A DNA stretch of 64,000 nucleotides, from assembly GCA_020248985.1 (NCBI GenBank), contig JADCGL010000003.1:124001-188000 (forward strand), written 5' to 3'. The notes beneath the pieces were generated by a model. The model was not told the origin of the DNA, did not search any database, and worked only from the letters and a program-made list of their open reading frames with translations. A program made the translations under genes and the position numbers. Position 1 is the stretch's first letter, and the number at the start of each line of letters is the position of its first letter. The DNA is from Telmatospirillum sp. (GTDB lineage Bacteria > Pseudomonadota > Alphaproteobacteria > CACIAM-22H2). Positions 17,280 through 26,739 of the stretch are shown in pieces.

Positions 17280-19198
17280 CGCAACGGCCCGCGCGCCAGC
17301 GGCAATTCCGCGGTCACGCGCGTGCCTTGGCCCTTGGCGCTATCGATCGTCAACGTGCCGCCATGCAGACCGACAAGCTCCTTGCAGATGGAAAGACCAA
17401 GGCCCGTGCCGCCGTGCCGGCGCGTTAGCTGGGCATCGAATTGCACAAACGGTTCGGTGGCGCTTGCGGCCTCCGCCTGAGTCATGCCGATCCCAGTATC
17501 GAGCACGCCGATGCGTACGGCCGCAGCGTCGCCGGCGGCGAATAACGTCACCCGCCCGCCATTGGGCGTGAATTTGACAGCGTTCGACACGAGATTCATC
17601 AGTACCTGTTGCAAGCGCATCGGATCGGCCTCAAGCGCAAGCTTCATGTCTGCACATTCGAGGGAAAGCTCAATGCCGGCCTTTGCAGCGTCGGCGGAAA
17701 ACATCTTTGCGACAAGCGCCAGCAGCGGCGCAACCTCGATGCGGGCATAGGCCAGCTCCAAGCGGCCGGCCGCGATTTTTGACAGATCGAGAATGTCGTT
17801 GATGAGAGCGAGCAAATGCATGCCGCTTGCGCGAATATCTCGCGCATAGCTGAAATAGCGCGGATCGTTCGGACCAAACAGCCTATCGGCAATGATTTCG
17901 GCAAAACCGATTATCGCATTGAGCGGCGTGCGCAATTCATGGCTCATTGTAGCCAGAAACGCACTCTTGGCGGCCGATGCCGCCTCGGCATCGATCTTCG
18001 CCTGTCGAAGCTGCGCTTCGGCCATTTTGCGCTCGGTAATGTCGGTGACCGTGCCTTCGTAGGCGATCAGCGCGCCGTCGGGGCCGCGCACCTCCCAGCC
18101 CGCCTCGCTGACCCAGGCGCGTTCGCCGGTCGCACGCCGAATAATCTCGGATTCGAAGTTCCGCACATAGCCGTCGCGCGCGCGCAATACGCGAAATTCT
18201 TCGAGGCGCTTGGGATCGACATACCAATCGCGACCGGATTTGCCGGCCATCACCACCGCTGCGATCTGCTCCTCTACCGTCGAGAAACCGTTGATGCGCG
18301 CCAACGCCGCATTGACGCGCAGCTGGATCCCGTCGGGATGCGTGCGATAAACGCCGAAATCAACGTTCTCGAAGATCGAGCGGTAGTCGGCCTCCGCGGC
18401 CCGAGCGCGCGCGCGCGCTTTGGCAAGCTTGATCTGCTCATTCTGCTGCTCGGTGATATCCTCCAGCATGCCTTCGTAGCACATCACTTTGCCCTCGGCA
18501 TCGCGCACCACCCAAGCGCTCTCGCGCACCCACGCGACCTCGCGCGTACGGTGCCGGTAGACCTGCGAAACAAAGTCCACGATCCGCCCATCGCGCTCGA
18601 CAAGGGCCTTGAATTTCGCACGTCGGCCGGGCTCGACATACCATTCGGCATCGATGTCCTCGACCGCCGCAAGCAATTCGGCCTCGCTCGTATAGCCGTT
18701 GAATGCGACCAAAGCCGGGTTGGCGCGCAGTTGGCGCCCCTCGGGCGTCGAACGATAGATACCCACGCCGGCATTGTTGAAGATCGACTGGTAGGCGGTA
18801 TCGATTTCGAAGACCCCGCCTTGTGCCGCCAGCGTAGTTGTCTTGTCGAAAATCACGCCGACGAATATCTCGCCGGCCGCCGCGTCGACGCGGCGGCCGG
18901 CATTCTGACTGAACCAAAACGCACTGCCATCTCGTCGGCGGCCTTCGCACAGATAGCCCGTAACATTGCCCTCGGCTCGCAACCGCATGACAAGTCGATC
19001 GTGGTCGTGGCGATGACGATAGAGGATAGCGCCGACATCGCTGGCTTGCGCAAGTATCGCATCGGCATTCGGATAGCCGAAGAGCGCGGCGAAATGATCG
19101 TTCGCGCGCAGCAAACAGCCGTCGCCGGTCGTTTCGTAAACGCCGATCTGTACTGCTTCGACGACTTGCCTGAAGAAATCCTCCGCCCCGTCACCCAT
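17276..19198 (-). CDS. Multi-PAS histidine kinase
   Basis: 640 residues, no membrane segment, hence a cytoplasmic sensor kinase. Three PAS domains (about 5-125, 140-260, 275-400) are followed by HisKA (MSHELRTPLNAIIGFAEI, with the phospho-accepting His, near 425) and an ATPase domain (NAVKFTPNGG, LDTGIGMT, GGTGLGLSICKEL). PAS 2 and PAS 3 are alike (YQSIFNNAGVGIYR and YRSIFENVDFGVYR), an internal duplication. No response regulator is adjacent, so the kinase is an orphan. The start at 19198 is the best guess; an open frame continues upstream to 19285 but would run into the rho terminator. Confidence 0.88.
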   Translation of the reverse strand: MGDGAEDFFRQVVEAVQIGVYETTGDGCLLRANDHFAALFGYPNADAILAQASDVGAILYRHRHDHDRLVMRLRAEGNVTGYLCEGRRRDGSAFWFSQNAGRRVDAAAGEIFVGVIFDKTTTLAAQGGVFEIDTAYQSIFNNAGVGIYRSTPEGRQLRANPALVAFNGYTSEAELLAAVEDIDAEWYVEPGRRAKFKALVERDGRIVDFVSQVYRHRTREVAWVRESAWVVRDAEGKVMCYEGMLEDITEQQNEQIKLAKARARARAAEADYRSIFENVDFGVYRTHPDGIQLRVNAALARINGFSTVEEQIAAVVMAGKSGRDWYVDPKRLEEFRVLRARDGYVRNFESEIIRRATGERAWVSEAGWEVRGPDGALIAYEGTVTDITERKMAEAQLRQAKIDAEAASAAKSAFLATMSHELRTPLNAIIGFAEIIADRLFGPNDPRYFSYARDIRASGMHLLALINDILDLSKIAAGRLELAYARIEVAPLLALVAKMFSADAAKAGIELSLECADMKLALEADPMRLQQVLMNLVSNAVKFTPNGGRVTLFAAGDAAAVRIGVLDTGIGMTQAEAASATEPFVQFDAQLTRRHGGTGLGLSICKELVGLHGGTLTIDSAKGQGTRVTAELPLARGPLR

Positions 19199-19285
19199 CG
19201 ACGCCGACCCCCAAATGCACTCCGTCGATTTTATCGCGCGTCCCCGATCAGCGCGAAGAGCAAACATTGCGTGTGTCACAAACAA

Positions 19286-19314
19286 AAACCCCCGCCTTTC
19301 AGGGGCGGGGGTTT
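19286..19314 (-). terminator. Intrinsic terminator of rho
   Basis: An 11-bp perfect stem, AAACCCCCGCC at 19286-19296 against GGCGGGGGTTT at 19304-19314, loop of 7. Read on the minus strand it is followed by TTTTTGTTTG, a proper U-tract, and it starts 10 bp beyond the rho stop. It is the clearest intrinsic terminator in the window. Confidence 0.9.
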
Positions 19315-19323
19315 GGTGCTGTC

Positions 19324-20712
<1,389 letters not shown>

Positions 20713-20914
20713 AAGTGCTCTGGGGTTTGGGCTGGAAGGTTTGGAAAAGGTCGGTACAAAACGAGGCAGGTTCTGGGGGAGGCGCGCCGAACCGATCTGG
20801 AGCCGAATTCGGGGCCGCGGGCGAGACGCCACAACGGTCGTTATTCAGCGCGAGGATACGGCGGCGAAGGGAATGGCCGACGAATGAAACGGCCAAAACG
20901 ACGGGCGAACGCCC

Positions 20915-20929
20915 GATTGACCGTCAATC
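20915..20929. promoter_or_regulatory. Palindrome overlapping the rho -10 box
   Basis: GATTGAC-C-GTCAATC, a perfect 7-bp inverted repeat around one central base. It overlaps the predicted -10 element and start point of rho, the usual position for a repressor operator. Right beside it, CGGGCG-AA-CGCCCG (20902-20915) forms a second small hairpin at what would be the extreme 5' end of the transcript. Confidence 0.45.
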
Positions 20930-20953
20930 TAGCCGATCCGCCGCGATTGTCAA
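20926..20953 (-). promoter_or_regulatory. Candidate rho promoter
   Basis: On the minus strand, TTGACA (20953-20948), a perfect -35, is followed after 16 bp by TAGATT (20931-20926) as -10. Transcription would begin near 20919 and leave a leader of about 205 nt before the rho ATG. That leader fills most of the 260-bp hemJ-rho gap. A long untranslated leader fits Rho autoregulation as known in E. coli, though this is inference. Confidence 0.6.
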
Positions 20954-20972
20954 TCACGCAAAAACGAAAGCG

Positions 20973-21413
20973 CTAGAACGGCTTGACGATCACCAGCAGC
21001 ACGATCGCCAGCATCAGCAATGTCGGCACTTCGTTTTGGATGCGGAAAAACCGCGTCGGATGCCGGTTGCAGTCGATAGCAAAAGCGCGCCGCCAGCGTT
21101 CCTGCAAAAAATGGTGACCGGTCATTGCCACGACGGCCGCAAGTTTGGCGTGCAGCCAGCCGCCGGTCCAGTCTTGTGCGACCAACATGAGCCCGCCAAA
21201 CACCCAGGCCGTCACCATCGCCGGCGTCATGATCGCCTTCATAAGCCGCCGTTCCATCGTCTTGAAAAGTTCCGAGGTCGGCGATCCTGCCGCAACTTGG
21301 CTGTGGTAGACGAACAACCGCGGCAGATAGAGCAGCCCCGCCATCCAAGCGATGATGGCCACGACATGCAGCCATTTGATCCACAGATAGAAGTCGTTGA
21401 CGAAGTCGATCAT
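20973..21413 (-). CDS. hemJ: Protoporphyrinogen IX oxidase HemJ
   Basis: 146 residues, four membrane helices (about 6-28, 50-75, 80-100, 120-144). HemJ oxidises protoporphyrinogen IX to protoporphyrin IX in the inner membrane and passes electrons to the respiratory chain; it replaces HemG and HemY in most alphaproteobacteria. Family residues visible include the N-terminal WIKWLHVVAIIAWMAG with its conserved His and LLYLPRLFVYH. The ATG overlaps the hemH stop as ATGA. Order hemE-hemH-hemJ puts the last haem steps together. Confidence 0.95.
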   Translation of the reverse strand: MIDFVNDFYLWIKWLHVVAIIAWMAGLLYLPRLFVYHSQVAAGSPTSELFKTMERRLMKAIMTPAMVTAWVFGGLMLVAQDWTGGWLHAKLAAVVAMTGHHFLQERWRRAFAIDCNRHPTRFFRIQNEVPTLLMLAIVLLVIVKPF

Positions 21414-22450
21414 GCGGCCTCGAGCGCGCATTTGCGGCAATGGGCCGGGCACAGGCGCGGCTGACCCGCATCAGCAAAATCACCCGCCGGGCGGGCTGCT
21501 GCCGCGCGCACGATCGCGGCCAGCCCCGCGATGAAAGTCGGGTGCGTCGAAACTGTGGGCACGCGCGCGTAGAACGGCACGCCAACTTCGTGGGCAAGCT
21601 CGCGATACTCGATATCGAGTTCGACAAGCGTTTCCGAATGTTCGGACACGAACGCGATAGGGGCGAGCACGATCGGCGCCTTGTCGGCCCCCGCGCGTTC
21701 GATTTCGTCTTCCGTGTAGGGCCCGATCCATTCGAGAGGACCCACGCGGCTTTGGTAGCACACGGCCCAATCAAGGTCCGCGATGCCAAGTTTTTCGACA
21801 ACGCGCGCGGCCGTCATCTCGACTTGCGCCTGATAGGGATCGCCGGCAGTCACGACTTTTTTCGGCAGACCGTGCGCCGAAAACAATACACGCGGTTTTC
21901 CATGCGCTGCCGCGTCGCGATATTTGGCGGCGATGAGATCGGCAAGCGCTTCGACAAAACCCGATTGCTGTGGATAGCAACAAGCAAAGCGTGTCGGCAC
22001 TTTTAAGCCAATACGTGCGGCGGCTACATCCCAAGCCTTTTTCGAGCTGCCGGTCGTCGTCGTCGAGAATTGCGGATAAAGCGGCAACAGCACAATACTG
22101 TCGGGCTTAAACGCCGCAACGTCTTTGGCCGTTTGATCGGTCAAAGGGTGCCAGTAGCGCATCGCCGCAAAGCAGCGCACATCGCTACCAAGATCGCCGA
22201 GAGCCGCTTCAAGCGCGCGTGCCTGCGCGTTTGTGTTGGGCAGGATGGGCGAGCCGCCCCCCATCTGCGCGTAAATGCCCTGCGCTTTGCTGGCGCGCCG
22301 CTTGGACACAAGTTTGGCAACAAGCCAGCGCAATGGGTTCGGCAGCGAGATGATCGCGGGATCCGAAAACAGATTGTACAAAAACGGCTGTACAGCGTCC
22401 GGATTGTCGGGGCCGCCCAAATTGAACAAAACAATCGCCGTTTTTTGCAT
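21410..22450 (-). CDS. hemH: Ferrochelatase with C-terminal cysteine cluster
   Basis: 346 residues. Inserts ferrous iron into protoporphyrin IX. Family motifs: VLFNLGGPDNPDAVQPFL at the N-terminus, LFSAHGLPK with the catalytic His (near 195), and PIAFVSEHSETLVELD (near 266) with the conserved Glu. The C-terminus ends CPAHCRKCALEAA, a Cys-X3-Cys-X2-Cys pattern, with candidate fourth ligands in RFACCYP. Some bacterial ferrochelatases, including Caulobacter's, carry a [2Fe-2S] cluster, so that is likely here. An in-frame TTG at 22456 with GAGGA at good spacing is an alternative start adding two residues. Confidence 0.96.
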   Translation of the reverse strand: MQKTAIVLFNLGGPDNPDAVQPFLYNLFSDPAIISLPNPLRWLVAKLVSKRRASKAQGIYAQMGGGSPILPNTNAQARALEAALGDLGSDVRCFAAMRYWHPLTDQTAKDVAAFKPDSIVLLPLYPQFSTTTTGSSKKAWDVAAARIGLKVPTRFACCYPQQSGFVEALADLIAAKYRDAAAHGKPRVLFSAHGLPKKVVTAGDPYQAQVEMTAARVVEKLGIADLDWAVCYQSRVGPLEWIGPYTEDEIERAGADKAPIVLAPIAFVSEHSETLVELDIEYRELAHEVGVPFYARVPTVSTHPTFIAGLAAIVRAAAARPAGDFADAGQPRLCPAHCRKCALEAA

Positions 22451-22480
22451 CGCCAAATCGTTCCTCGCGCGCCCGATCGC

Positions 22481-23542
22481 TTACGCGGCTTTGGCGCGCC
22501 ACTTGCCGATCAACTCGGCAAGTTCGGCGACATTGGCAGGTGGAGTCGGCGGAATGACGCCGTGCCCAAGATTGAACACAAACGGGCCCTTGCCCAGCGC
22601 ATCGAGAATGCGCGTAGCGGCATCCACTAAAGCCGGACCGCCAGCGCAAAGCGCGATCGGATCGAGATTGCCTTGCACAGTCTTGAGCTTTTGCAGTTCT
22701 TGCGCAAAAGCCAACGGTACCGAAGTATCGAGACCCAGCGCATTCACGCCCGGAATGGCTGCGGCTTCGCGATAGAGCAGACCCGAGCCTTTCGGGAAAA
22801 ACACAATCGGTACATTCGGGTGTTTGACGCGTACACCAGCCACGATCTTGGCCGCGGGTGCGATCACCCATTTGCGATATTCGCCTTCCGGCAAAACACC
22901 GGCCCAAGTGTCGAACAATTGCAGCGCCTCGGCCCCAGCCTCGACTTGCCGGTTGAGATAGCCGATCGTCGCGGCGACCAGCAGATCGATGAGGCGCTTG
23001 AACGCCGCTTCGTCGCGGTAGGCGAGCAAGCGCACATTGGCAAAATCTTTGCTTGTCCCGCCCTCAACCATGTAGGTCGCAACCGTCCAAGGCGCGCCCG
23101 CAAAACCGATCAGCGCCGTGGTCGCAGGCAATCCTGCCTGCACGCGCGACACGGTTTCGTAGATCGGCGCAACTTTGGCATCGAAACCGGCGAGATTTTG
23201 CGCGAGCTTGTCGATAGCGGCCGCGTCACGCACCGGCTCGAGAACCGGGCCCTCGCCCTCGCGAAAACTCAAAGGCTGTCCGAGCCCATAAGGCACCATC
23301 AAGATATCGGAAAAAAGGATCGCCGCGTCCATGTGGTAGCGGCGCAGAGGCTGCAGCGTGATCTCGGTTGCGAGATCCGGGCGCAAACACAGATCGACGA
23401 ACCCATTGGCCTTGGCGCGGGTTTCCCGATATTCCGGGAGATAGCGTCCGGCTTGTCGCATTAGCCAAAAACATGGCCGTTCTTGAATTTCACCCCGCAA
23501 AGCGCGCAGGAACGGTTTTTGATTGGTCGGGTCTTTCGGCAT
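22481..23542 (-). CDS. hemE: Uroporphyrinogen decarboxylase
   Basis: 353 residues. Removes the four acetate carboxylates of uroporphyrinogen III to give coproporphyrinogen III. Signatures: KPFLRALRG, WLMRQAGRYLPEYR (about 25-38) and GFAGAPWTVATYM (about 144). It is the first gene of hemE-hemH-hemJ and faces ppsR across the presumed origin. The ATG at 23542 gives the standard N-terminus but has a poor ribosome site. An in-frame TTG at 23590 with GAGGGAG just upstream would add 16 residues and cannot be excluded. Confidence 0.96.
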   Translation of the reverse strand: MPKDPTNQKPFLRALRGEIQERPCFWLMRQAGRYLPEYRETRAKANGFVDLCLRPDLATEITLQPLRRYHMDAAILFSDILMVPYGLGQPLSFREGEGPVLEPVRDAAAIDKLAQNLAGFDAKVAPIYETVSRVQAGLPATTALIGFAGAPWTVATYMVEGGTSKDFANVRLLAYRDEAAFKRLIDLLVAATIGYLNRQVEAGAEALQLFDTWAGVLPEGEYRKWVIAPAAKIVAGVRVKHPNVPIVFFPKGSGLLYREAAAIPGVNALGLDTSVPLAFAQELQKLKTVQGNLDPIALCAGGPALVDAATRILDALGKGPFVFNLGHGVIPPTPPANVAELAELIGKWRAKAA

Positions 23543-23605
23543 TTCGGACTGCTCGTTCGTGGAACGTTGAAGCGCAAGTGTAGCTGCCAAGAGCTCCCTC
23601 TACCA

Positions 23606-23620
23606 TTTAAGAATCTTAAA
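23606..23620. repeat. AT-rich inverted repeat in the presumed oriC
   Basis: TTTAAGA-A-TCTTAAA, perfect 7-bp arms, followed by TAAAATAA. It is the most AT-rich part of the hemE-ppsR gap and contains two TTAA half-sites like those of CtrA, but spaced 5 rather than the canonical 7 bp. Confidence 0.5.
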
Positions 23621-23806
23621 TAAAATAAGGTAGTTGAGGATAGTGGGTGCCTGTGAATCGCGGGGAGGGCCGTCTGTCCCGAGGGTTATGCGCGGAGCGG
23701 TCTCGATTGACGTGGTGTGGATCGATCGTACCTTCGACTGTTGAAGATAGTGCACAAAGCGGTACAGGCGAGCTTGATTTGCGCGGGAAAACCCGTTTCT
23801 GAAAAT

Positions 23807-23839
23807 CGGGGATAATCGGCGAATGTCGATTTATCCCCG
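23807..23839. repeat. Facing pair of TTATCCCCG boxes in the presumed oriC
   Basis: CGGGGATAA at 23807-23815 and its exact reverse complement TTATCCCCG at 23831-23839, 15 bp apart. Each matches 7 of 9 positions of the E. coli DnaA box. The mirrored arrangement could bind a DnaA pair or simply form a stem. Confidence 0.5.
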
Positions 23840-23970
23840 GTCCTGGTCTAAACCGTGACGGGTTGTCCTGGCGTGCAAAAGCACTGCTTGACCTGTACCG
23901 ACATTGCGGATGATTTTTCGAGCCTGTGGACTAAACCCCTTGTTACCCCGGTTATGCGTGTAATCCCCAG

Positions 23971-24810
23971 ATGCAGCGTTTCCATCTTCACCTCGTTTCC
24001 GACGCGACCGGCGAGACTTTGAACGGGGTTGTGCGCGCGTGCTTGGCTCAGTTCGAGAACATCGAACCGATCGAACATATGTGGTCGATGATTCGCACCG
24101 AGCGGCAGCTTGAGAAAGTTCTGGCCGGTATTGAAGCCAATCCCGGCATCGTTTTTTTCACGCTGATCGAGGAGCGCACACGCGGCATGCTCGAAGCCGG
24201 CTGCCGGCGTTTGGCGACACCGTGTCTGCCCGTGCTCGACCCGACGATGGGAGCGCTTTCCAATTATCTCAAACTCAAGACGCGCAATCTGCCGGGTCGC
24301 CAGCATGCGCTCGACGCCGATTATTTCCGCCGCATCGATGCGATCAATTGGGTCATGATGCATGATGACGGCCAATCGGCACATGGGCTTGGCGATGCTG
24401 AGGTGATCTTGGTCGGTGTATCGCGCACGTCGAAAACGCCGACCTGCATCTACCTCGCCAATCGTGGCTATAAGGCGGCCAACGTGCCGTTTGTGCCCGG
24501 CGTCAAGCTGCCGGACGAAATCGAAAGCCTGCACGCCAAGGAAAACGGCCCGCTTTTTGTGGGCCTCACAAACGATCCGAATCTTCTGGTGCAGCTGCGC
24601 CGCAACCGCCTCAATATGCTCAACGAGAGCCGCGAAACGGACTATACGGATCTCGAAAAAGTGCGCAGCGAGGTCGTCGAAGCAAGGCGCTTTTTCACCG
24701 CCCGCGGCTGGCCCGTGATCGACGTCGCGCGCCGCTCGATCGAAGAAACTTCGGCCGCCATCATCGCCATGGTCCAAGAGCGGCGCGACAAAGCGGGGCT
24801 CTCCTCGTGA
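23971..24810 (+). CDS. ppsR: Bifunctional kinase/pyrophosphorylase regulating PPDK or PEP synthase (DUF299)
   Basis: 279 residues. This family switches pyruvate phosphate dikinase or PEP synthase off and on by ADP-dependent phosphorylation and Pi-dependent dephosphorylation. N-terminus FHLHLVSDATGETL and P-loop GVSRTSKTPTCIYLANRG (about 149-166) are diagnostic. It is the RP001-type gene that flanks the origin in alphaproteobacteria. Its stop overlaps the maf GTG start as GTGA, so it begins the ppsR-maf-coaE-dnaQ run. Which dikinase is the target cannot be told from this window. Confidence 0.95.
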   Translation: MQRFHLHLVSDATGETLNGVVRACLAQFENIEPIEHMWSMIRTERQLEKVLAGIEANPGIVFFTLIEERTRGMLEAGCRRLATPCLPVLDPTMGALSNYLKLKTRNLPGRQHALDADYFRRIDAINWVMMHDDGQSAHGLGDAEVILVGVSRTSKTPTCIYLANRGYKAANVPFVPGVKLPDEIESLHAKENGPLFVGLTNDPNLLVQLRRNRLNMLNESRETDYTDLEKVRSEVVEARRFFTARGWPVIDVARRSIEETSAAIIAMVQERRDKAGLSS

Positions 24811-25427
24811 CGACGCTTGTGCACGAAACCGCCCCGCCTTTGGTGCTTGCCTCGCAAAGCCCGTTTCGCCGCGCGATGATGGAAAAAGCCGGGCTCGTGT
24901 TTGCGACCGATGCCGCGCGCGTTGACGAGGACGAAATCAAGCGCGCTATGCAGGCCGAAGGGGCGAGCGCCGCCGACGTTGCGATCAAGCTTGCCGAAAG
25001 CAAGGCCCGGCGCGTGGCCCCGCGCCATCCCGGTGCCATCGTGATCGGTTCGGACCAAATGCTCGACTGCAACGGCGTGTGGTTCGACAAGCCGGTCGAT
25101 CGCGCGCATGCGATGGCCCATCTGCAGGCTTTGGCCGGCAAGACGCATCGTTTGGAAACGGCGGCCGTCGCCTTTCGCAACGGCACCCGCGTTTGGCACC
25201 ATGTCGAAGCCGCACGCCTTACCATGCGTCCGCTCGAGGCGGCTTTCATCGAACGTTATCTCGATGCGGCCGGCGAAAACGCGTATCTGTCGGTCGGCGC
25301 CTACCAGCTTGAAGGTTTAGGTGCGCAATTGTTTTCGCGCGTCGATGGCGATTTTTTCACGATCTTGGGTCTGCCGTTGCTGCCGCTGCTGGGCTTCCTG
25401 CGCGCCAACGGCGTCGTGCCGGACTAG
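24807..25427 (+). CDS. maf: Maf-family nucleotide pyrophosphatase
   Basis: 206 residues from a GTG that overlaps the ppsR stop. Maf proteins hydrolyse non-canonical or modified nucleoside triphosphates and influence cell division. The motif LVLASQSPFRRAMMEKAGL (about 12-30) replaces the usual SxSxxR of the family; VDEDEIK, GSDQMLD (near 73) and FDKP follow. In related genomes aroE (shikimate dehydrogenase) sits between maf and coaE. Here coaE starts 8 bp after the maf stop and no aroE is found. Confidence 0.93.
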   Translation: MTTLVHETAPPLVLASQSPFRRAMMEKAGLVFATDAARVDEDEIKRAMQAEGASAADVAIKLAESKARRVAPRHPGAIVIGSDQMLDCNGVWFDKPVDRAHAMAHLQALAGKTHRLETAAVAFRNGTRVWHHVEAARLTMRPLEAAFIERYLDAAGENAYLSVGAYQLEGLGAQLFSRVDGDFFTILGLPLLPLLGFLRANGVVPD

Positions 25428-25435
25428 CGATCGTC

Positions 25436-26047
25436 ATGCGCGTCCTCGGGCTTACGGGTTCGATCGCGATGGGCAAATCGACCGCCGCTAAATTGCTGCG
25501 CCGACTGCGCATTCCCGTCTACGACGCCGATGCGGCAATCCATTCTTTGCTCGCCGTCGGCGGTGCGGGTGTCGCAGCCGTTGCCGCCGCTTTTCCGGGT
25601 GTCGAAACCGGCGGTGCGATCGACCGCCAGAAATTGGGAAGAAGCGTTTTTTTCGATCAAACGGCCTTGCGGCGGCTCGAGGCAATTTTGCATCCGCTGG
25701 CCGCTGTCGCTGGCCGCCGCTTCATTGCTATACATGCACGCAATCGCCGCTGCGTCGTCTGTCTCGACGTGCCCTTGCTGCTCGAAACCGCCTCGGTGCA
25801 GCGCTGCGACTTTGTCGTCGTCGTATCGGCGTCGGCAATGCTGCAGCGCCAGCGCGCCCTTGCGCGCCCGGGCATGACGGAAGAGAAGCTTGCCGGCATT
25901 CTCGCCCGCCAGATGCCCGACGCTGAAAAACGCCGGCGCGCCGATCTCGTCGCAATCTCCGGGCTTGGCTTGCTTGCGACCTTGCGCGCGCTCAAAAAAG
26001 CGCTACGACTGGCGCAAGCAACACCGCAACGACGGCAGGTTTTCTGA
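25436..26047 (+). CDS. coaE: Dephospho-CoA kinase
   Basis: 203 residues. Last step of coenzyme A synthesis, phosphorylating the 3'-OH of dephospho-CoA. P-loop GLTGSIAMGKSTAAKLLR near residue 5, VYDADAAIH (about 28) with the substrate Asp, and LDVPLLLETA (about 108) match the family. The stop and the dnaQ start overlap by one base (TGATG). The C-terminal 20 residues are basic and weakly conserved. Confidence 0.95.
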   Translation: MRVLGLTGSIAMGKSTAAKLLRRLRIPVYDADAAIHSLLAVGGAGVAAVAAAFPGVETGGAIDRQKLGRSVFFDQTALRRLEAILHPLAAVAGRRFIAIHARNRRCVVCLDVPLLLETASVQRCDFVVVVSASAMLQRQRALARPGMTEEKLAGILARQMPDAEKRRRADLVAISGLGLLATLRALKKALRLAQATPQRRQVF

Positions 26048-26727
26048 TGCGCGAAATCGTCCTCGATACCGAGACCACCGGCCTCGATCCCAAAACCCAG
26101 CGCATCGTCGAGATCGCCTGTATCGAGCTCGTCAACCATCTTCCGACCGGGCAGAAATTTCACACGCTGCTCGACCCTGAAATGGAAGTGCCGGCCGAGG
26201 CGGTCGCCGTACACGGCCTGTCGAACGCGAAGCTCGCGGGGGCGCCGCTTTTTTCGATGGTCGCATCCGAATTTCTCGAATTCATCGGCGAGTCCAAACT
26301 CGTCATCCACAATGCCGAGTTCGACATCGGCTTCATCAACGCCGAATTGCGGCGCGCGAATTTCGAGCGCATCCCGATCACGCGCGCGCTCGACACGGTG
26401 CAGATGGCGCGGCGCAAATTCCCCGGCGCACCCGCCTCGCTCGACGCGCTGTGCAAACGTTTCGGCATCGACAACACGCACCGCACGCTGCACGGCGCTT
26501 TGCTCGATTCCGAACTTCTCGCGCAAGTCTATCTTGAGCTGCTCGGCGGTCGCCAGGTCGGCATGGCCTTGGGCGAAACGCCGAGTTTTGGCGCCGCCCT
26601 CGAGCTCTCCGCGCCCGTGCCGGCCGCGGTCGCGCGTGCAGCGCGCGCGTTCAGCCCGAGCGAGGCCGAGCTTGCCGCCCATCAGGCGGCAGTGGCCAAG
26701 ATCAAGAACGCGCTGTGGAACGTTTGA
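26047..26727 (+). CDS. dnaQ: DNA polymerase III epsilon subunit (3'-5' proofreading exonuclease)
   Basis: 226 residues, DEDDh exonuclease. ExoI DTETTGLDP (7-15), ExoII HNAEFDIGF (about 94), ExoIII HGALLDSELLAQVYLELLG with the catalytic His and Asp (about 150). The C-terminal 50 residues, Ala-rich, would bind the polymerase alpha subunit. Last gene of the ppsR-maf-coaE-dnaQ run; it converges on secB with a 12-bp gap. Confidence 0.95.
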   Translation: MREIVLDTETTGLDPKTQRIVEIACIELVNHLPTGQKFHTLLDPEMEVPAEAVAVHGLSNAKLAGAPLFSMVASEFLEFIGESKLVIHNAEFDIGFINAELRRANFERIPITRALDTVQMARRKFPGAPASLDALCKRFGIDNTHRTLHGALLDSELLAQVYLELLGGRQVGMALGETPSFGAALELSAPVPAAVARAARAFSPSEAELAAHQAAVAKIKNALWNV

Positions 26728-26739
26728 GCAAACGCGCGT

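Larger units (their letters stand above)
23543..23970. other. oriC: Candidate chromosomal replication origin (oriC), hemE-ppsR gap
   Basis: A 428-bp non-coding gap between divergent hemE and ppsR, the location of oriC in Caulobacter and other alphaproteobacteria. Near hemE lies an AT-rich stretch with TTTAAGA-A-TCTTAAA (23606-23620), suitable as an unwinding element. DnaA-box-like 9-mers: CGATCCACA (23716-23724, minus), TAGTGCACA (23748-23756, plus), TAGTCCACA (23925-23933, minus), and two facing TTATCCCCG copies (23807-23815 minus, 23831-23839 plus). None is a perfect TTATCCACA. parAB, parS and holA are 11-19 kb away, as expected near an origin. Function is inferred from location and motifs. 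Confidence 0.7.
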
